59,174 nucleotides of DNA from Betaproteobacteria bacterium (GCA_023266235.1 JAHFRL010000013.1:1-59174); one strand, 5' to 3'. Shown: positions 41,999 to 52,114, counted from the first letter of the stretch. Notes: generated from the sequence alone by a model not told the origin. Translations and numbers: made by a program.

Positions 41999-43522
41999 AT
42001 GCTTTTGTTTCGATTGCTGAAAATCATCGGCGTCAGCCTGCGCTTCGGGCTCGACGAGTTTTTCCTCGGCCACGAACGCGTGCGCGCGCTGCGCTGGCTG
42101 CTGACGCTGCTGCTGTTCTGGCGCCGGCTGGAAGCGCCGCGCGCCGAACGGCTGCGTCTTGCGCTCGAAGCACTGGGCCCGATTTTCGTCAAATTCGGCC
42201 AAGTGCTGTCGACGCGGCGCGACCTGCTGCCGGCGGATATCGCCGACGAACTCGCCAAGCTGCAGGACCAGGTACCGCCGTTCGCGCCCGAGCTGGTGCT
42301 GGCCGCGGTCGAGCGCGCCTACCGCAGGCCGGTCAATCAGGTATTCGCCGGATTCGACCCGGTTGCGGTCGCCAGCGCCTCGGTGGCCCAGGTCCATTTC
42401 GCGCGGCTGCATGACGGCAGGGAAGTCGCCGTCAAGATCCTGCGCCCCGGCATCGTGCGAGTGATCAACAAGGACGTGGCGCTGCTCGACGCCGGCGCCA
42501 GCCTGATCGAGCTGCTGTGGGCGGACGGCAAACGGCTGCGGCCGCACGAGGTCGTCGCCGAATTCGCCAAGCATCTCGAAGACGAGCTCGACCTGATGCG
42601 CGAGGCGGCCAACGCGAGCCAGCTGCGCCGCAATTTCGAAAATTCACCGCTGCTGCTGGTGCCGGAGATCCACTGGGACTACTGCTCGACCGAAGTCATG
42701 GTGATGCAGCGCATGCATGGCACGCCGGTATCGCACATCGCCAGTCTGCGCGAACAAGGCATCGACATCAAGCAGTTGTCGCGCGCCGGTGTCGAGATAT
42801 TTTTCACCCAGGTGTTCCGCGACGGCTTCTTTCACGCCGACATGCATCCGGGCAACATCTTTGTGGCGGCGAGCGGGCATTACATTGCGCTCGACTTCGG
42901 CATCATGGGCACGCTTACCGCGGTCGACCAGAATTATCTGGCGCAGAATTTTCTCGCGTTTTTCCGCCGCGATTACCGGCGCGTCGCCGAAGCGCATATC
43001 GAATCCGGCTGGGCGCCGAAGGAAACCCGCGTCGATGATTTCGAGACCGCGATCCGCGCCGTGTGCGAGCCGATTTTCGCCAAGCCGCTGCACGAAATCT
43101 CGTTCGGCCGCGTGCTGCTGCGCCTGTTCCAGACCTCGCGCCGCTTCAACATCGAAGTGCAGCCGCAGCTCGTGCTGCTGCAGAAAACCCTGCTCAACAT
43201 CGAGGGCCTGGGTCGCGAGCTCGACCCCGAGCTCGACCTGTGGGCGACCGCCAAGCCGTTCCTCGAGCGCTGGATGTCGGAACAGGTCGGCTGGCGCGGG
43301 CTGCTGCGGCGCATACGCACCGAAGCGCCCAACTGGAGCACGCTGCTGCCGGAATTACCGCGCCTGGTGCACCGCTTTCTCAACGACCCCGGCGCCGAGC
43401 GCCGGCAGCAGCAACTGGAGCAGCTATTGCACGAGCAAGAGCAGCGGGCCACGCTGTTCGCGGGAATTGCGCTGCTGTTAACCGTGATACTGGCCGCGCT
43501 GGCCTGGACCAACTTGTTCTGA
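41999..43522 (+). CDS. ubiB: Ubiquinone biosynthesis regulatory kinase-like protein UbiB
   Basis: 507-residue ABC1/UbiB family atypical kinase associated with the inner membrane. The KxGQ motif is [16 protein letters not shown] near residue 65; the ATP-site alanine-rich loop [16 protein letters not shown], catalytic FHADMHPGN and metal-binding LDFGIMG follow. The C-terminus has hydrophobic helices ([18 protein letters not shown]). Length and motifs are complete. The potA-like gene starts 1 bp after its stop. Confidence 0.95.
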   Translation: MLLFRLLKIIGVSLRFGLDEFFLGHERVRALRWLLTLLLFWRRLEAPRAERLRLALEALGPIFVKFGQVLSTRRDLLPADIADELAKLQDQVPPFAPELVLAAVERAYRRPVNQVFAGFDPVAVASASVAQVHFARLHDGREVAVKILRPGIVRVINKDVALLDAGASLIELLWADGKRLRPHEVVAEFAKHLEDELDLMREAANASQLRRNFENSPLLLVPEIHWDYCSTEVMVMQRMHGTPVSHIASLREQGIDIKQLSRAGVEIFFTQVFRDGFFHADMHPGNIFVAASGHYIALDFGIMGTLTAVDQNYLAQNFLAFFRRDYRRVAEAHIESGWAPKETRVDDFETAIRAVCEPIFAKPLHEISFGRVLLRLFQTSRRFNIEVQPQLVLLQKTLLNIEGLGRELDPELDLWATAKPFLERWMSEQVGWRGLLRRIRTEAPNWSTLLPELPRLVHRFLNDPGAERRQQQLEQLLHEQEQRATLFAGIALLLTVILAALAWTNLF

Positions 43523-43523
43523 C

Positions 43524-44615
43524 ATGGCGCTACTCGAAATCCGCAACGTCACCCGCCGCTTCGGCGCGCTGACCGCGATCGATGACGTGAGCATCAGCAT
43601 CGGGGCGGGTGAATTCTTCACGCTGCTCGGACCTTCCGGCTGCGGCAAGACCACGCTCTTACGCATGATCGCCGGTTTCGACGAGCCCGACAGCGGCGCG
43701 ATCCTGCTCGACGGCAAGGACATGGCCGACACCCCGCCGGAAAGGCGCCCGATCCACACGGTATTTCAGAGCTATGCGCTGTTTCCGCACATGACGGTCG
43801 CGGATAACATCGCGTTCCCGCTGCGCATGGCCGGCAAAAGCCCCGGTGAAATCGCGGCCAAGGTGCGCGAAATACTGGACACCGTGCATCTGCCGGACAA
43901 GGCGGGGCATTTTCCGCACGAGCTTTCGGGCGGCCAGAAACAGCGCGTGGCGCTCGCCCGCTCGCTGGTCAACCGCCCGCGTCTATTGCTGCTCGACGAA
44001 CCGCTCGGCGCGCTCGACGCCAAGCTGCGCGAGGAAATGCAGGTCGAGCTGATCAGCCTGCAACGCGATATCGGCATCACCTTCGTGTTCGTCACCCATT
44101 CGCAGGCCGAGGCGCTGGCGCTCTCGCATCGCATCGCGGTGATGAACGCAGGCCGCGTCGAACAAATCGGCGAGCCCGACAGGATCTACGGTTTCCCGAA
44201 CAATCGCTTCGTCGCCGACTTCATCGGCCATTGCAACCTGCTCGACGCGCGGGTGCAGTCGGTCAACGACGACGCGCTGCTGCTCGAAAGCTTCGGGCTC
44301 GGCACGTTCTCCGCGCCCGCGCGGGAAGGCATTCGGGCCGGCGCCAAAGGCATGCTCGCGCTGCGTCCGGAAATGGTGCGGATATTCGCGGGCGGCACGC
44401 CCGCCGATCCTGGACTCGGCAACCGCTTTCACGGCACCGTGAAGGAACTGGTCTACGTTGGCAATGTGTCGACTTACATCGTGACGCTCGACAACGGCCG
44501 GAAAATCGAGGCGCTGCTGCCGAATTCGGGTTCGGGACGCGTGCGTTTTTACGAGATCGGCGATTCGGTGCAGGTCGCGTGGCGCCCCGACGCCGGACAT
44601 TTTGTGGCGGATTAG
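43524..44615 (+). CDS. potA: Polyamine-type ABC transporter ATP-binding protein
   Basis: 363-residue ATPase of the spermidine/putrescine class. Walker A GPSGCGKTT (residues ~37-45), signature LSGGQKQRVALARSL, Walker B LLLLDEPLGALD, and switch region FVTHSQAEAL; a C-terminal TOBE domain (from ~residue 240, GTVKELVYVGNVSTYIV). First gene of a complete importer operon with two permeases and a binding protein. Iron or thiamine are less likely because of the PotD-like partner. Confidence 0.92.
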   Translation: MALLEIRNVTRRFGALTAIDDVSISIGAGEFFTLLGPSGCGKTTLLRMIAGFDEPDSGAILLDGKDMADTPPERRPIHTVFQSYALFPHMTVADNIAFPLRMAGKSPGEIAAKVREILDTVHLPDKAGHFPHELSGGQKQRVALARSLVNRPRLLLLDEPLGALDAKLREEMQVELISLQRDIGITFVFVTHSQAEALALSHRIAVMNAGRVEQIGEPDRIYGFPNNRFVADFIGHCNLLDARVQSVNDDALLLESFGLGTFSAPAREGIRAGAKGMLALRPEMVRIFAGGTPADPGLGNRFHGTVKELVYVGNVSTYIVTLDNGRKIEALLPNSGSGRVRFYEIGDSVQVAWRPDAGHFVAD

Positions 44616-44626
44616 CCCCATTGGCG

Positions 44627-45463
44627 ATGAACAAGCCGGGCGCACGGTTCGCAAGATGGGTGGTCGGCGGTCCGCCGTTCGTTTTCCTGCTGCTGTTTTT
44701 CGCGCTGCCGGGGCTTATCATGGTGCTCGCTTCGTTGCGCTATCCCGGCGAATTCGGCGGTCTGGCAAACCTTTTTCCGCTGACCGGCAGTGACGAGACC
44801 GGGCTGACCGTCGAGAACTATCAGGTATTTTTCGGCGACTGGATTTACTCGCAGATCTTCCTCAAGTCGTTCGGCGTCGCCGCGTTGACCACGCTCGCCT
44901 GCCTCGTGATGGCCTACCCGCTGGCACTCTTGATCGCGCGCAGCCCGAAAAAACACCGCGACCTGATGGTGCTGCTCGTGATCCTCCCGTTCGCGAGCAA
45001 CTTCCTGGTGCGCGTTTACGCCTGGATGATCATCCTCGGTCCCTTCGATCTGCTGTTCTCGCGTTTCGCGGTGATACTCGGCATGATCTACGTGCATCTG
45101 CCTTTCATGATCCTGCCGCTTTATACCAATCTCGAAAAACACGACCCGACGCTGCTCGACGCTGCCCAGGATCTCGGCGCCAACGTCTGGCACCGCTTCT
45201 GGAAGGTCACGTTTCCGCTGTCGCTGCCCGGCGTATTCTCGGGTTCGGCGCTCGTCTTCATCCCGGTGCTCGGCATGTTCGCGATCCCGGAAATTCTCGG
45301 CGGCAAGAACGACTGGCTGGTGGGCAACATGATCAAGGAATCGTTCCTCAGCACGCGCGACTGGCCTTTCGGCTCGATGTTGTCGCTGATGCTCACCATC
45401 GCAGTGCTGGCGGTAGCCGGCATCGCCATGTGGTTTGCGCGCAGGGGTACGCGCTATGCGTAG
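44627..45463 (+). CDS. potB: Polyamine-type ABC transporter permease (PotB-like)
   Basis: 278-residue inner-membrane permease with about six helices (PPFVFLLLFFALPGLIMVLA first) and the cytoplasmic EAA loop that contacts the ATPase (LDAAQDLGANVWHRFWKVTF). ATG 44627 (MNKPGARFARW) is preferred; the frame is open upstream only as a shadow of potA. It overlaps potC by 8 bp. Confidence 0.92.
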   Translation: MNKPGARFARWVVGGPPFVFLLLFFALPGLIMVLASLRYPGEFGGLANLFPLTGSDETGLTVENYQVFFGDWIYSQIFLKSFGVAALTTLACLVMAYPLALLIARSPKKHRDLMVLLVILPFASNFLVRVYAWMIILGPFDLLFSRFAVILGMIYVHLPFMILPLYTNLEKHDPTLLDAAQDLGANVWHRFWKVTFPLSLPGVFSGSALVFIPVLGMFAIPEILGGKNDWLVGNMIKESFLSTRDWPFGSMLSLMLTIAVLAVAGIAMWFARRGTRYA

Positions 45464-46232
45464 ATCGTGGTGGTTGTGGGCTATTTCGATTGCGGTATAT
45501 GCGTTTCTCTACGTGCCGCTCGCCATCGTCGTCATCTTCTCGTTCAACGATTCCAGGCTCAACGCCGAGTGGGTCGGGTTCACGTTCAATTGGTACCACA
45601 CGCTGTTCCGTGACGAGGACATGCTGCACGCAGCGGCAAATTCGGTGTTCATCGCCGTGACGGCAAGCGCGATCGCCACGGTGCTCGGTACCATGGCGGG
45701 TATCGCGATGCACCGCTACCAACCTAAACTGCTGCCATTCATGGTGCTCACCCCGGTGGCGATGCCGGAAATTCTGCTCGGCGTCAGCCTGCTGATTTTT
45801 TTCGTGCAAGGGCTGAATCTCACGCTCGGGCTGATTTCCGTCATCATCGCGCACATCACGTTCTGCATCGGTTTCGTCGCGATCATCGTGCGCGCCCGGC
45901 TGGCCGGCATGGACGACAGCATCTTCGAGGCCGCGCGCGATCTAGGCGCGACACCCTGGGAAACATTCAAGCGCGTGACGCTGCCGCTGATCATGCCGGG
46001 CGTGATCGCCGGTGCACTGATGGCGTTCACGCTGTCGATCGATGATTTCGTGATCACCTTCTTCACCGTCGGCGTGGGCGTATCGACGCTGCCGCTGCAG
46101 ATCTATTCGATGATCAAGATCGCCGTGACGCCGGAAGTCAACGCGGTGTCAACGCTGCTGATGCTGCTCACCCTGGCGATGATCACGCTTGCTGGCAGGA
46201 TTGCGCCCGATGCATTGCGTGGAAAAGGTTAG
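45456..46232 (+). CDS. potC: Polyamine-type ABC transporter permease (PotC-like)
   Basis: 258-residue permease starting MRRSWWLWAISIAVYAFLY, with FSFNDSRLNAEWVGFTFNWY typical of PotC/PotI and the EAA loop FEAARDLGATPWETFKRVTL. About six membrane helices. ATG 45456 is preferred to a TTG at 45435. The stop is followed after 4 bp by the GTG of the binding-protein gene. Confidence 0.92.
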   Translation: MRRSWWLWAISIAVYAFLYVPLAIVVIFSFNDSRLNAEWVGFTFNWYHTLFRDEDMLHAAANSVFIAVTASAIATVLGTMAGIAMHRYQPKLLPFMVLTPVAMPEILLGVSLLIFFVQGLNLTLGLISVIIAHITFCIGFVAIIVRARLAGMDDSIFEAARDLGATPWETFKRVTLPLIMPGVIAGALMAFTLSIDDFVITFFTVGVGVSTLPLQIYSMIKIAVTPEVNAVSTLLMLLTLAMITLAGRIAPDALRGKG

Positions 46233-46236
46233 CCGC

Positions 46237-47355
46237 GTGCGCCGACTGCTGATCGTTGTTTTTTTTGCCGCACTCGCCGCCGGCTGTGGCGAACCGCAGC
46301 GTGAAACCGCATCCGGCGCGCCGGGCGAAGCCAAGGCGGACACGGGCGCCGCCAACATGCTGCACCTCTACAACTGGAACAACTACATCTCCGAGGACAC
46401 GGTCAAGCGCTTCGAGGCCTATTGCAAATGCAAGCTCGCGCAGGATTATTACTCGGATAACGAGGAAATGCTCGCGAAGCTCGCCGCCGGAGCGAGCGGC
46501 TACGACGTGCTGGTGCCGACCGGCAACACCGTCGAGACGCTGATCAAATCGAACCAGCTGCGCCCGCTCGACAGGTCGCTGCTGCCCAATCTCACGAACA
46601 TCAAGCCCGAATATCTCGATCCTTGGTACGATCCCGGCAACCAGTACTCGGTGCCATACGCGTACTCGGTGACGCTGATCGGCTACAACGTCGAGAAAAT
46701 GCGCGAGCTCGGCCTGCCGACCGATACCTGGGCGGTCATTTTCGAGCCGAAGTATCTCGCGAAGGTCAAAGACAAGGTCACCGTCCTCGACAGCCAGCGC
46801 GAGTTGACGGCGGCCGCGCTCAAATACCTCGGCTACTCGATCAACGAGGGCGGCGAAGAAAAACTCAAGCAGGCACGCGACCTGATCCTGCGCGCCAAGC
46901 CGTACTGGGCGGCATTCAACGCCTCTTCATATATCAAGGAGCTCACGATCGGCAATATCTGGCTCGCGCACGGCTACTCGAACGACATGTTCCAGGCGCA
47001 GCAGGACGCCGCCAAGGCGGGGCGTAAATTCACGATCGGCTATTCGACACCGCAAGAAGGCGCGGTGATCGCCGTCGACAACATGGTGCTGCACAGGAGC
47101 GGCAAGCGTCCCGACCTCGCGCACATGTTCATCAATTTCATGCTCGAGGGCAAAAACTCGGCGGAACTCACCAACCAGATCGGCGCCGGCAATCCGAACG
47201 CCGACGCAATGCAGTACATCAACCCCGGGATCGCGGCCAATGCCGCGGTCTTCCCCGACAAGGAAGGCCTGAAACGCATGGAAATGATGCGCGATCTCGA
47301 CCGCAGGCAGCGCCGCGTGCTGGCGCGCATCTGGATCGAAATCAAGGTCCGCTGA
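46237..47355 (+). CDS. potD: Polyamine-type ABC transporter substrate-binding lipoprotein
   Basis: 372-residue periplasmic binding protein with a lipoprotein signal (MRRLLIVVFFAALAAGC, lipobox AAGC, C17). The mature start LHLYNWNNYISEDTVKRFEA, the DYYSDNEEMLAKLAAGASGY block and DPWYDPGNQYSVPYAYSV are typical of PotD/PotF. GTG 46237 gives the compact signal peptide and has GGAAAAGG upstream; ATG 46210 inside potC is the alternative. Putrescine or spermidine specificity cannot be read from the sequence by eye. Confidence 0.91.
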   Translation: MRRLLIVVFFAALAAGCGEPQRETASGAPGEAKADTGAANMLHLYNWNNYISEDTVKRFEAYCKCKLAQDYYSDNEEMLAKLAAGASGYDVLVPTGNTVETLIKSNQLRPLDRSLLPNLTNIKPEYLDPWYDPGNQYSVPYAYSVTLIGYNVEKMRELGLPTDTWAVIFEPKYLAKVKDKVTVLDSQRELTAAALKYLGYSINEGGEEKLKQARDLILRAKPYWAAFNASSYIKELTIGNIWLAHGYSNDMFQAQQDAAKAGRKFTIGYSTPQEGAVIAVDNMVLHRSGKRPDLAHMFINFMLEGKNSAELTNQIGAGNPNADAMQYINPGIAANAAVFPDKEGLKRMEMMRDLDRRQRRVLARIWIEIKVR

Positions 47356-47537
47356 AACCCATGGGTTCTGATGGCTGACCGGCCTCCGATCAAATCGAAC
47401 GCCTTCCTGAACGCGCTCGAGCGGCCTGCCGGATCGTTGGCGCCGCTGCATCGTGCCGCTGCGAACTGAATCCGCGCGCAGGATCTTCGGGTAGTATTAC
47501 CATAGCGCAACATCCCACTTAAACCGGGAGTACCTTC

Positions 47538-48500
47538 ATGCCTCTCAGCCTGCGTTGGCTCGCCGCGCTTGCCCTCGTGGCCGCCGGCGCCGTTCACGCC
47601 CAAAGCTACCCCGCGAAAGCGGTCCGCATCATCGTCCCCTTCCCCGCCGGCGGTGGCCTCGACACCACGGCGCGCACCTTCGGCCAGAAACTCAGCGAAT
47701 ACTGGGGCCAGACGGTGGTGATCGAAAACCGGCCCGGCGCGAGCGGCATGATCGGCGCCGAATCGGTGGTGCGGGCGCCGAAAGACGGCTATACGCTGCT
47801 CATCTGCTCGCCGGCGGAGGTGGCGCTCAATCCGGCGCTTTATACGAGGATGAACTACGACCCGTTCAAGGAACTGGCGCCGATTTCGCTCGCGGCGATC
47901 TACCCCAACATGATCGTGGTGCACACCTCCGTGCCGGCGAAGACGCTCAAGGAACTCGTCACGCTCGCGAAGAAAACGCCCGGGGGGCTGCCCTTCGGCT
48001 CGAGCGGCACCGGCAGCACTCAGCATCTGGGCGGCGAGTGGCTGAAGCGCAACGCCGGCATCAATTTCCTGCACGTGCCCTACAAGGGCGCCGCTCCCGC
48101 CACCACCGATCTCCTCGGCGGCCAGATCCCGACCGCGATACTCGGCCTTGCGCCCATCATCCCGCACATCAAATCGGGCCGTATCCGCGGACTCGCGGTG
48201 ACCTCGGCGCAACGCAGCGCCGCCGCGCCGGACATCCCGACCCTGCACGAAGCGGGCATCCAGTTCGAGTCCACGCAGTGGTTCGGTTTTCTCGCGCCCG
48301 CCGGCACGCCCGCCGAGGTTATCGACAGGATCCAGGCCGACGTCAAACGCGCGGCCGCCGATGCCGGCGTGAAGGAAAAGCTGGTCGTGCTGGGCGGGGA
48401 TACCACCAGCTCGATGCCCAACGAGTTCGCCGCCTTCATCCGGGCCGAGAACGCGAAGTACGCGAAGGTCATCAAGGACGCCGGCATCAAGACGGAATGA
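47538..48500 (+). CDS. Bug/TctC-family tripartite tricarboxylate transporter substrate-binding protein
   Basis: 320-residue periplasmic binding protein: signal peptide (LRWLAALALVAAGAVHAQ, cut after AHA/AQ), mature SYPAKAVRIIVPFPAGGG followed by the family block VVIENRPGASGMIGAE and FKELAPISLAA. No TctA/TctB membrane genes are adjacent, so it is an orphan, as is usual for the many Bug proteins of Burkholderiales. Ligand (a carboxylate) unknown. GGGAG ribosome site 10 bp upstream. Confidence 0.93.
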   Translation: MPLSLRWLAALALVAAGAVHAQSYPAKAVRIIVPFPAGGGLDTTARTFGQKLSEYWGQTVVIENRPGASGMIGAESVVRAPKDGYTLLICSPAEVALNPALYTRMNYDPFKELAPISLAAIYPNMIVVHTSVPAKTLKELVTLAKKTPGGLPFGSSGTGSTQHLGGEWLKRNAGINFLHVPYKGAAPATTDLLGGQIPTAILGLAPIIPHIKSGRIRGLAVTSAQRSAAAPDIPTLHEAGIQFESTQWFGFLAPAGTPAEVIDRIQADVKRAAADAGVKEKLVVLGGDTTSSMPNEFAAFIRAENAKYAKVIKDAGIKTE

Positions 48501-48573
48501 CGTTGCCGACCGGCGTGGCCGGAAAAAAAGCATAATTCTTTCCCGGATTCGTCAACGGTAAATTGGCAAAAAA

Positions 48574-49527
48574 CTAACCGAACGCCTGCCGGAACGCCGC
48601 AACAAAACGCGCGTACTCCTGTTCCGGCAACAGATCCACGCCCCCCGCGCCGGCGCGGCCGCCACCGCCGAATGCGCGACACACTTCGGCGGCACCACGC
48701 GGATCCGCGAGCGGCGCCCGCACGCTGATCGAGAACCCGTCCGCCTTCGCCGTCAGCACCGCATGCGCGCGCCGTGGATGCTGCTGCGCGAGGCGATTCG
48801 CGAACGGCCCGCTTACGCGCCGGCTCCATGCCGCGTCGGGCAGCACGTAGAGCGCGCATGCCGCAGTCGCGATCCGCGGCGCGGTTTCACCTGCGCTATA
48901 CAAGTCGTCGGCGCGTGCGCTGCGCAGAATGTCGAACACCGGCTCGCCGCCGATGAATTGAAACGGATCGGCGTAGCGCGCGAGCGTCTGATACAGATCG
49001 GCCGGATGGTAATTCAGGTCATCGACGCTGTCGCCGTAGGCGTTGTAGTTGATGGCTTCGCCGAGCTCCCGCAGTTGCGCGAGCTGCCGTTCGTTCAGCT
49101 TGAGCGGCGTCGCCGCCTGGCGCGCGGACGCGGCAAGATTGTCGCCGAACGCCGCGACCACCGCCCAGATGCGCTGGCGGCCGTCGAGGTAGCGGTCGAC
49201 GATGAGACTCGTGCAGACATCGGGCGCGGTGTCGATAAAGACCTTGAGGTTGGGATGCGACGGCGTCTCGCCCGCGCAATGATGATCGAAGTAGCGACAC
49301 GTCGCGCCGCGCTCGAGCTGCTTGCGCAATGCCTCGGCATTGCGCGCCAGCGATATGTCGAGCACCGTGAGCTCGTCGCCAGCCTGCGCTTCGATGTGCT
49401 CGAGCAGCGCGATGTCGCGCTTGACACCGGTGACGAGCACGCTCGCGCGCGGCTCGGTAAGGCGCAACTGATGCAGCGCGCAGATGCCGTCCGCGTCGCC
49501 GTTGAAAACGTCATAAAATACCGTCAT
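48574..49527 (-). CDS. DHH-family phosphoesterase
   Basis: 317-residue protein with N-terminal DHH domain: FNGDADGICALHQL, LTVLDISLARNAEALR, RYFDHHCAGE (the DHH motif), and a C-terminal DHHA1-like end FGGGGRAGAGGVDLL. Family members cleave phosphoester bonds in cyclic dinucleotides, pAp or oligoribonucleotides. The exact substrate is open. Its ATG (complement of 49525-49527) shares bases with the ATG of the divergent VanZ gene (CATG palindrome). Confidence 0.88.
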   Translation of the reverse strand: MTVFYDVFNGDADGICALHQLRLTEPRASVLVTGVKRDIALLEHIEAQAGDELTVLDISLARNAEALRKQLERGATCRYFDHHCAGETPSHPNLKVFIDTAPDVCTSLIVDRYLDGRQRIWAVVAAFGDNLAASARQAATPLKLNERQLAQLRELGEAINYNAYGDSVDDLNYHPADLYQTLARYADPFQFIGGEPVFDILRSARADDLYSAGETAPRIATAACALYVLPDAAWSRRVSGPFANRLAQQHPRRAHAVLTAKADGFSISVRAPLADPRGAAEVCRAFGGGGRAGAGGVDLLPEQEYARFVAAFRQAFG

Positions 49528-50605
49528 GACTTCCGGTAAGCCCAGGCTCGCAGGTTTTGTCGCGCTAGCTTACACACTGGTCATCGTGTATGCCAGTTTG
49601 CAGCCGTTCGCGGGCTGGCGCATGCCGCCCGAGGAGGTGCTCGGTTTTCTCGGCGCGCCGTGGCCGCGTTACGTTACGCTCGGCGATGTGCTCCTCAATG
49701 TCATTGCCTATCTGCCGCTCGGCGCGCTGCTGTTCCTCGCGCTGCGGCCGCGACTGAACGCGGCGGCGGCGGCGTTCAGCGCGACGCTGATGGCCGGGAC
49801 GCTGAGCCTCGGACTGGAAAGCGCGCAGATGTTCCTGCCGACGCGCATCGCGTCGAATCTCGATTTGCTGGCGAACAGCGCCGGCGCCGGTATCGGTGCG
49901 CTTGGCGCATGGATGCTGGCATTGCCGGTGTTCGCGAACAATCCGTTCGCGGCGCTGCGCCAACGCCTGCTGCGCGCCGACGCGCCGGGCGACGCTGCGC
50001 TGATCGTGGTCGCGCTGTGGATCGTGATCCAGTTCCAGCAGGCGCCGCTCGTATTCAGCAGCGGCGATCTGCGCGACACGCTGCGGATCGCACCGTTGTT
50101 TGCGCACGCACCCCAGACCTATTTGCTCGCCGAGGCCTGCATCGCCGCGCTCGCCATGCTCGTGATCGGGCTGCTGGTTTCGCTGCTGATGCAACCAGGG
50201 CAGCGGGTTTCACCCATGGTCGCGGCGGCGCTGTTGCTCGCCTTCGGCGCAAAGTCGATCGCCGCCGCGATGCTGGCGCGCGCCGCGCACTGGCTGCAAT
50301 GGCTGACGCCGGGCGTGGTATTCGGCATCGCCGCCGGGCTGGCGCTGCTTTGGTTGTTGCTGCGCCTGTCGCCCGCGCTGCGCGCCGCGAGCGCGATTGG
50401 ATGCGTTATCCTGAACGTGGTGATCGTCAACGTGACGCCGGAAAATCCGTATCAGGCGCCGCCGGTTTTCATGCTCGGCCAGCAAGCCACGCATCTGGTC
50501 AATTTCAACCATATCGTGCGCGCCGTGGCGCGGCTGTGGCCGCTGCTCGCGGTGGCGGCGCTGATGGCGCTCGCCCGGCGCTCCCCGCGGCGCGAGATGC
50601 CGTAA
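49526..50605 (+). CDS. VanZ-family membrane protein
   Basis: 359-residue protein with about nine hydrophobic helices. The N-terminal third is VanZ-like: VIVYASLQPFAGWRMP, LLNVIAYLPLGALLFLAL, and LESAQMFLPTRIASNLDLLA with the conserved ESxQ and R...D. Glycopeptide resistance is not implied: most VanZ-domain proteins have no known role. The C-terminal extra helices are a common long form. No Shine-Dalgarno is evident before the ATG. Confidence 0.85.
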   Translation: MTSGKPRLAGFVALAYTLVIVYASLQPFAGWRMPPEEVLGFLGAPWPRYVTLGDVLLNVIAYLPLGALLFLALRPRLNAAAAAFSATLMAGTLSLGLESAQMFLPTRIASNLDLLANSAGAGIGALGAWMLALPVFANNPFAALRQRLLRADAPGDAALIVVALWIVIQFQQAPLVFSSGDLRDTLRIAPLFAHAPQTYLLAEACIAALAMLVIGLLVSLLMQPGQRVSPMVAAALLLAFGAKSIAAAMLARAAHWLQWLTPGVVFGIAAGLALLWLLLRLSPALRAASAIGCVILNVVIVNVTPENPYQAPPVFMLGQQATHLVNFNHIVRAVARLWPLLAVAALMALARRSPRREMP

Positions 50606-50664
50606 AACGAACGTCGCTGCTGCGCGTGTGCCGTCGGCAGCACGGTGGCTGCCGGCCGTTCGCG

Positions 50665-51555
50665 TCAAGCCGGGCTCAGCAGCGCACGAACCTTGCTCCA
50701 TTCGTTTGGGAACAGGTTAAGAAGTTCGGCTTTGCGACTTTCGATTGCCGCGAAAGGCATGGGGATGAACTCGTCGCAGATCTCCCGCAGGCGCTCCGGT
50801 AAAAGGGCCGACGCGGGATCGAGGTTTCTGATGACGGCAAGCCCGGTCGGCGCGCAGCCTATGGTATGGATGCTCAGGTCGGGCCGGTACTTTTTCAGGC
50901 ACACCACCAGCTTCCAGACATCGCCACTCCAGAAATCGTACATCCGCTCACGCATCGCAGTTGCTGCGTCCAGCGGGTAGCAGTCGTGGACCAGGATCGT
51001 CGCATGCCGCGAACAGTGTCTTTCGAGATTGATGAAGTCGCGCAAAGCGAACTCGAAGCGATGTAATCCGTCGATGAACGCGAGCTCGACCGGAAGCCCG
51101 CCGAGTTCCATGCCAAGATCGTGCCGCGCGAAAAAGTCGTCGCTGGTTTCCGCGAATATCCGCGTGCGCGCGGTCAGCGGGCGCTCGATTTTCGGCGCCG
51201 GGTCGATGCCGAGCGCCAGGGTCTCCGGGCATGCCATCGCGATCGTGTCGCCTTTGTCGACCCCGATTTCGACGTACGTGCGCGGCCGCACATGCTCATG
51301 TATCCGGCGCAACACCTGGCGGTAGATTTCGCCGGGCATCCGGGCGCGCACCAAAGTCAGCCGCGCGTATGCATTGCCCGGCTCCTGTGCCAGCGCCTGC
51401 TGGCAAAGCGCTATCGCCTCGCTCATTTCGCCAGCGGCATAGCAGGTCTTGGCCCGCTGCAACAACGCGGCGACCCCGGGGTCGGCCGCGAGCGGCGGGG
51501 GCTTCCTCGTCGCCGGCGCGCGCCGCAACAGATTGCCGAGTAAGCGCAGCAGCAT
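50665..51555 (-). CDS. Class I SAM-dependent methyltransferase with TPR-like N-terminus
   Basis: 296 residues. After a short basic/hydrophobic start (MLLRLLGNLLRRAPATRKPP) comes one TPR-like hairpin pair (AKTCYAAGEMSEAIALCQQA, LAQEPGNAYARL), then a Methyltransf_24-type domain: TYVEIGVDKGDTIAMACP (motif I), ALGIDPAP, VELAFIDGLHRFEFALRDF and ILVHDCYPLD. Probably acts on a small molecule or glycan. The TPR-plus-methyltransferase design echoes the gene at 30249. Confidence 0.82.
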   Translation of the reverse strand: MLLRLLGNLLRRAPATRKPPPLAADPGVAALLQRAKTCYAAGEMSEAIALCQQALAQEPGNAYARLTLVRARMPGEIYRQVLRRIHEHVRPRTYVEIGVDKGDTIAMACPETLALGIDPAPKIERPLTARTRIFAETSDDFFARHDLGMELGGLPVELAFIDGLHRFEFALRDFINLERHCSRHATILVHDCYPLDAATAMRERMYDFWSGDVWKLVVCLKKYRPDLSIHTIGCAPTGLAVIRNLDPASALLPERLREICDEFIPMPFAAIESRKAELLNLFPNEWSKVRALLSPA

Positions 51556-51749
51556 GGTTCGAGTTCCTCACTAAGATCCCGCCTGGCGCCGCGTTGGCGA
51601 CGCGAAACGACCCGCTAATGTGAGATGATATATTCATCCGCGCGTATCCGCATATCCTGGCGCCTGAGCCACGATCCGCGCCAATGCGTGCCAGCGGTCC
51701 GGTAACGGGCGCGCGGATGCTCAAGGACCTTAGTTAGGCACTCTTAGCC

Positions 51750-52109
51750 ATGGCACATCGAGACAAATCGCTGGTCGCGTTGCGCGACGCATTGCGCCGA
51801 TTCGCCGCCGCCCGCGACTGGCAGCAATTTCATACGCCCAAGAACCTGGCAACGGCGTTGTGCGTCGAGGCCGCCGAACTGCTCGAACACTTTCAGTGGT
51901 TGACCGCCGGTCAGAGCGCGCGGCTGGACGCCAGGCGCAAGCGCGCCGTCGCGGCTGAAATCGCCGACGTTCTGCTCTACCTGACGCGGCTGGCTGACGT
52001 ATTGCAAATCGATCCGCTCGCCGCAGCGCAGCGCAAGCTGCGGCAAAATGCCAGAAAATATCCGGTTGCCAAAGCCAGAGGCAATGCGCGCAAATACAAT
52101 GAACTGTGA
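51750..52109 (+). CDS. MazG-like nucleotide pyrophosphohydrolase
   Basis: 119-residue all-alpha NTP pyrophosphatase of the RS21-C6/MazG-like type. The Mg2+-binding acidic helices are CVEAAELLEHFQW (ExxE) and EIADVLLYLTRLAD (ExxD). Members hydrolyse dNTPs such as dCTP or its modified forms to monophosphates, sanitising the pool. Short standalone length is normal. Confidence 0.9.
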   Translation: MAHRDKSLVALRDALRRFAAARDWQQFHTPKNLATALCVEAAELLEHFQWLTAGQSARLDARRKRAVAAEIADVLLYLTRLADVLQIDPLAAAQRKLRQNARKYPVAKARGNARKYNEL

Positions 52110-52114
52110 CGGCC

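Noticed and set aside
47371..47469. 32-codon frame between potD and the TctC-like gene
   Set aside because: Starts at ATG but has no Shine-Dalgarno or recognisable sequence; could be chance in an ~180-bp gap.
48501..48573. CCGGC/GCCGG hairpin as a terminator for the TctC-like gene
   Set aside because: The stem is followed by A residues on the plus strand and has no T-run in the correct direction for either gene.
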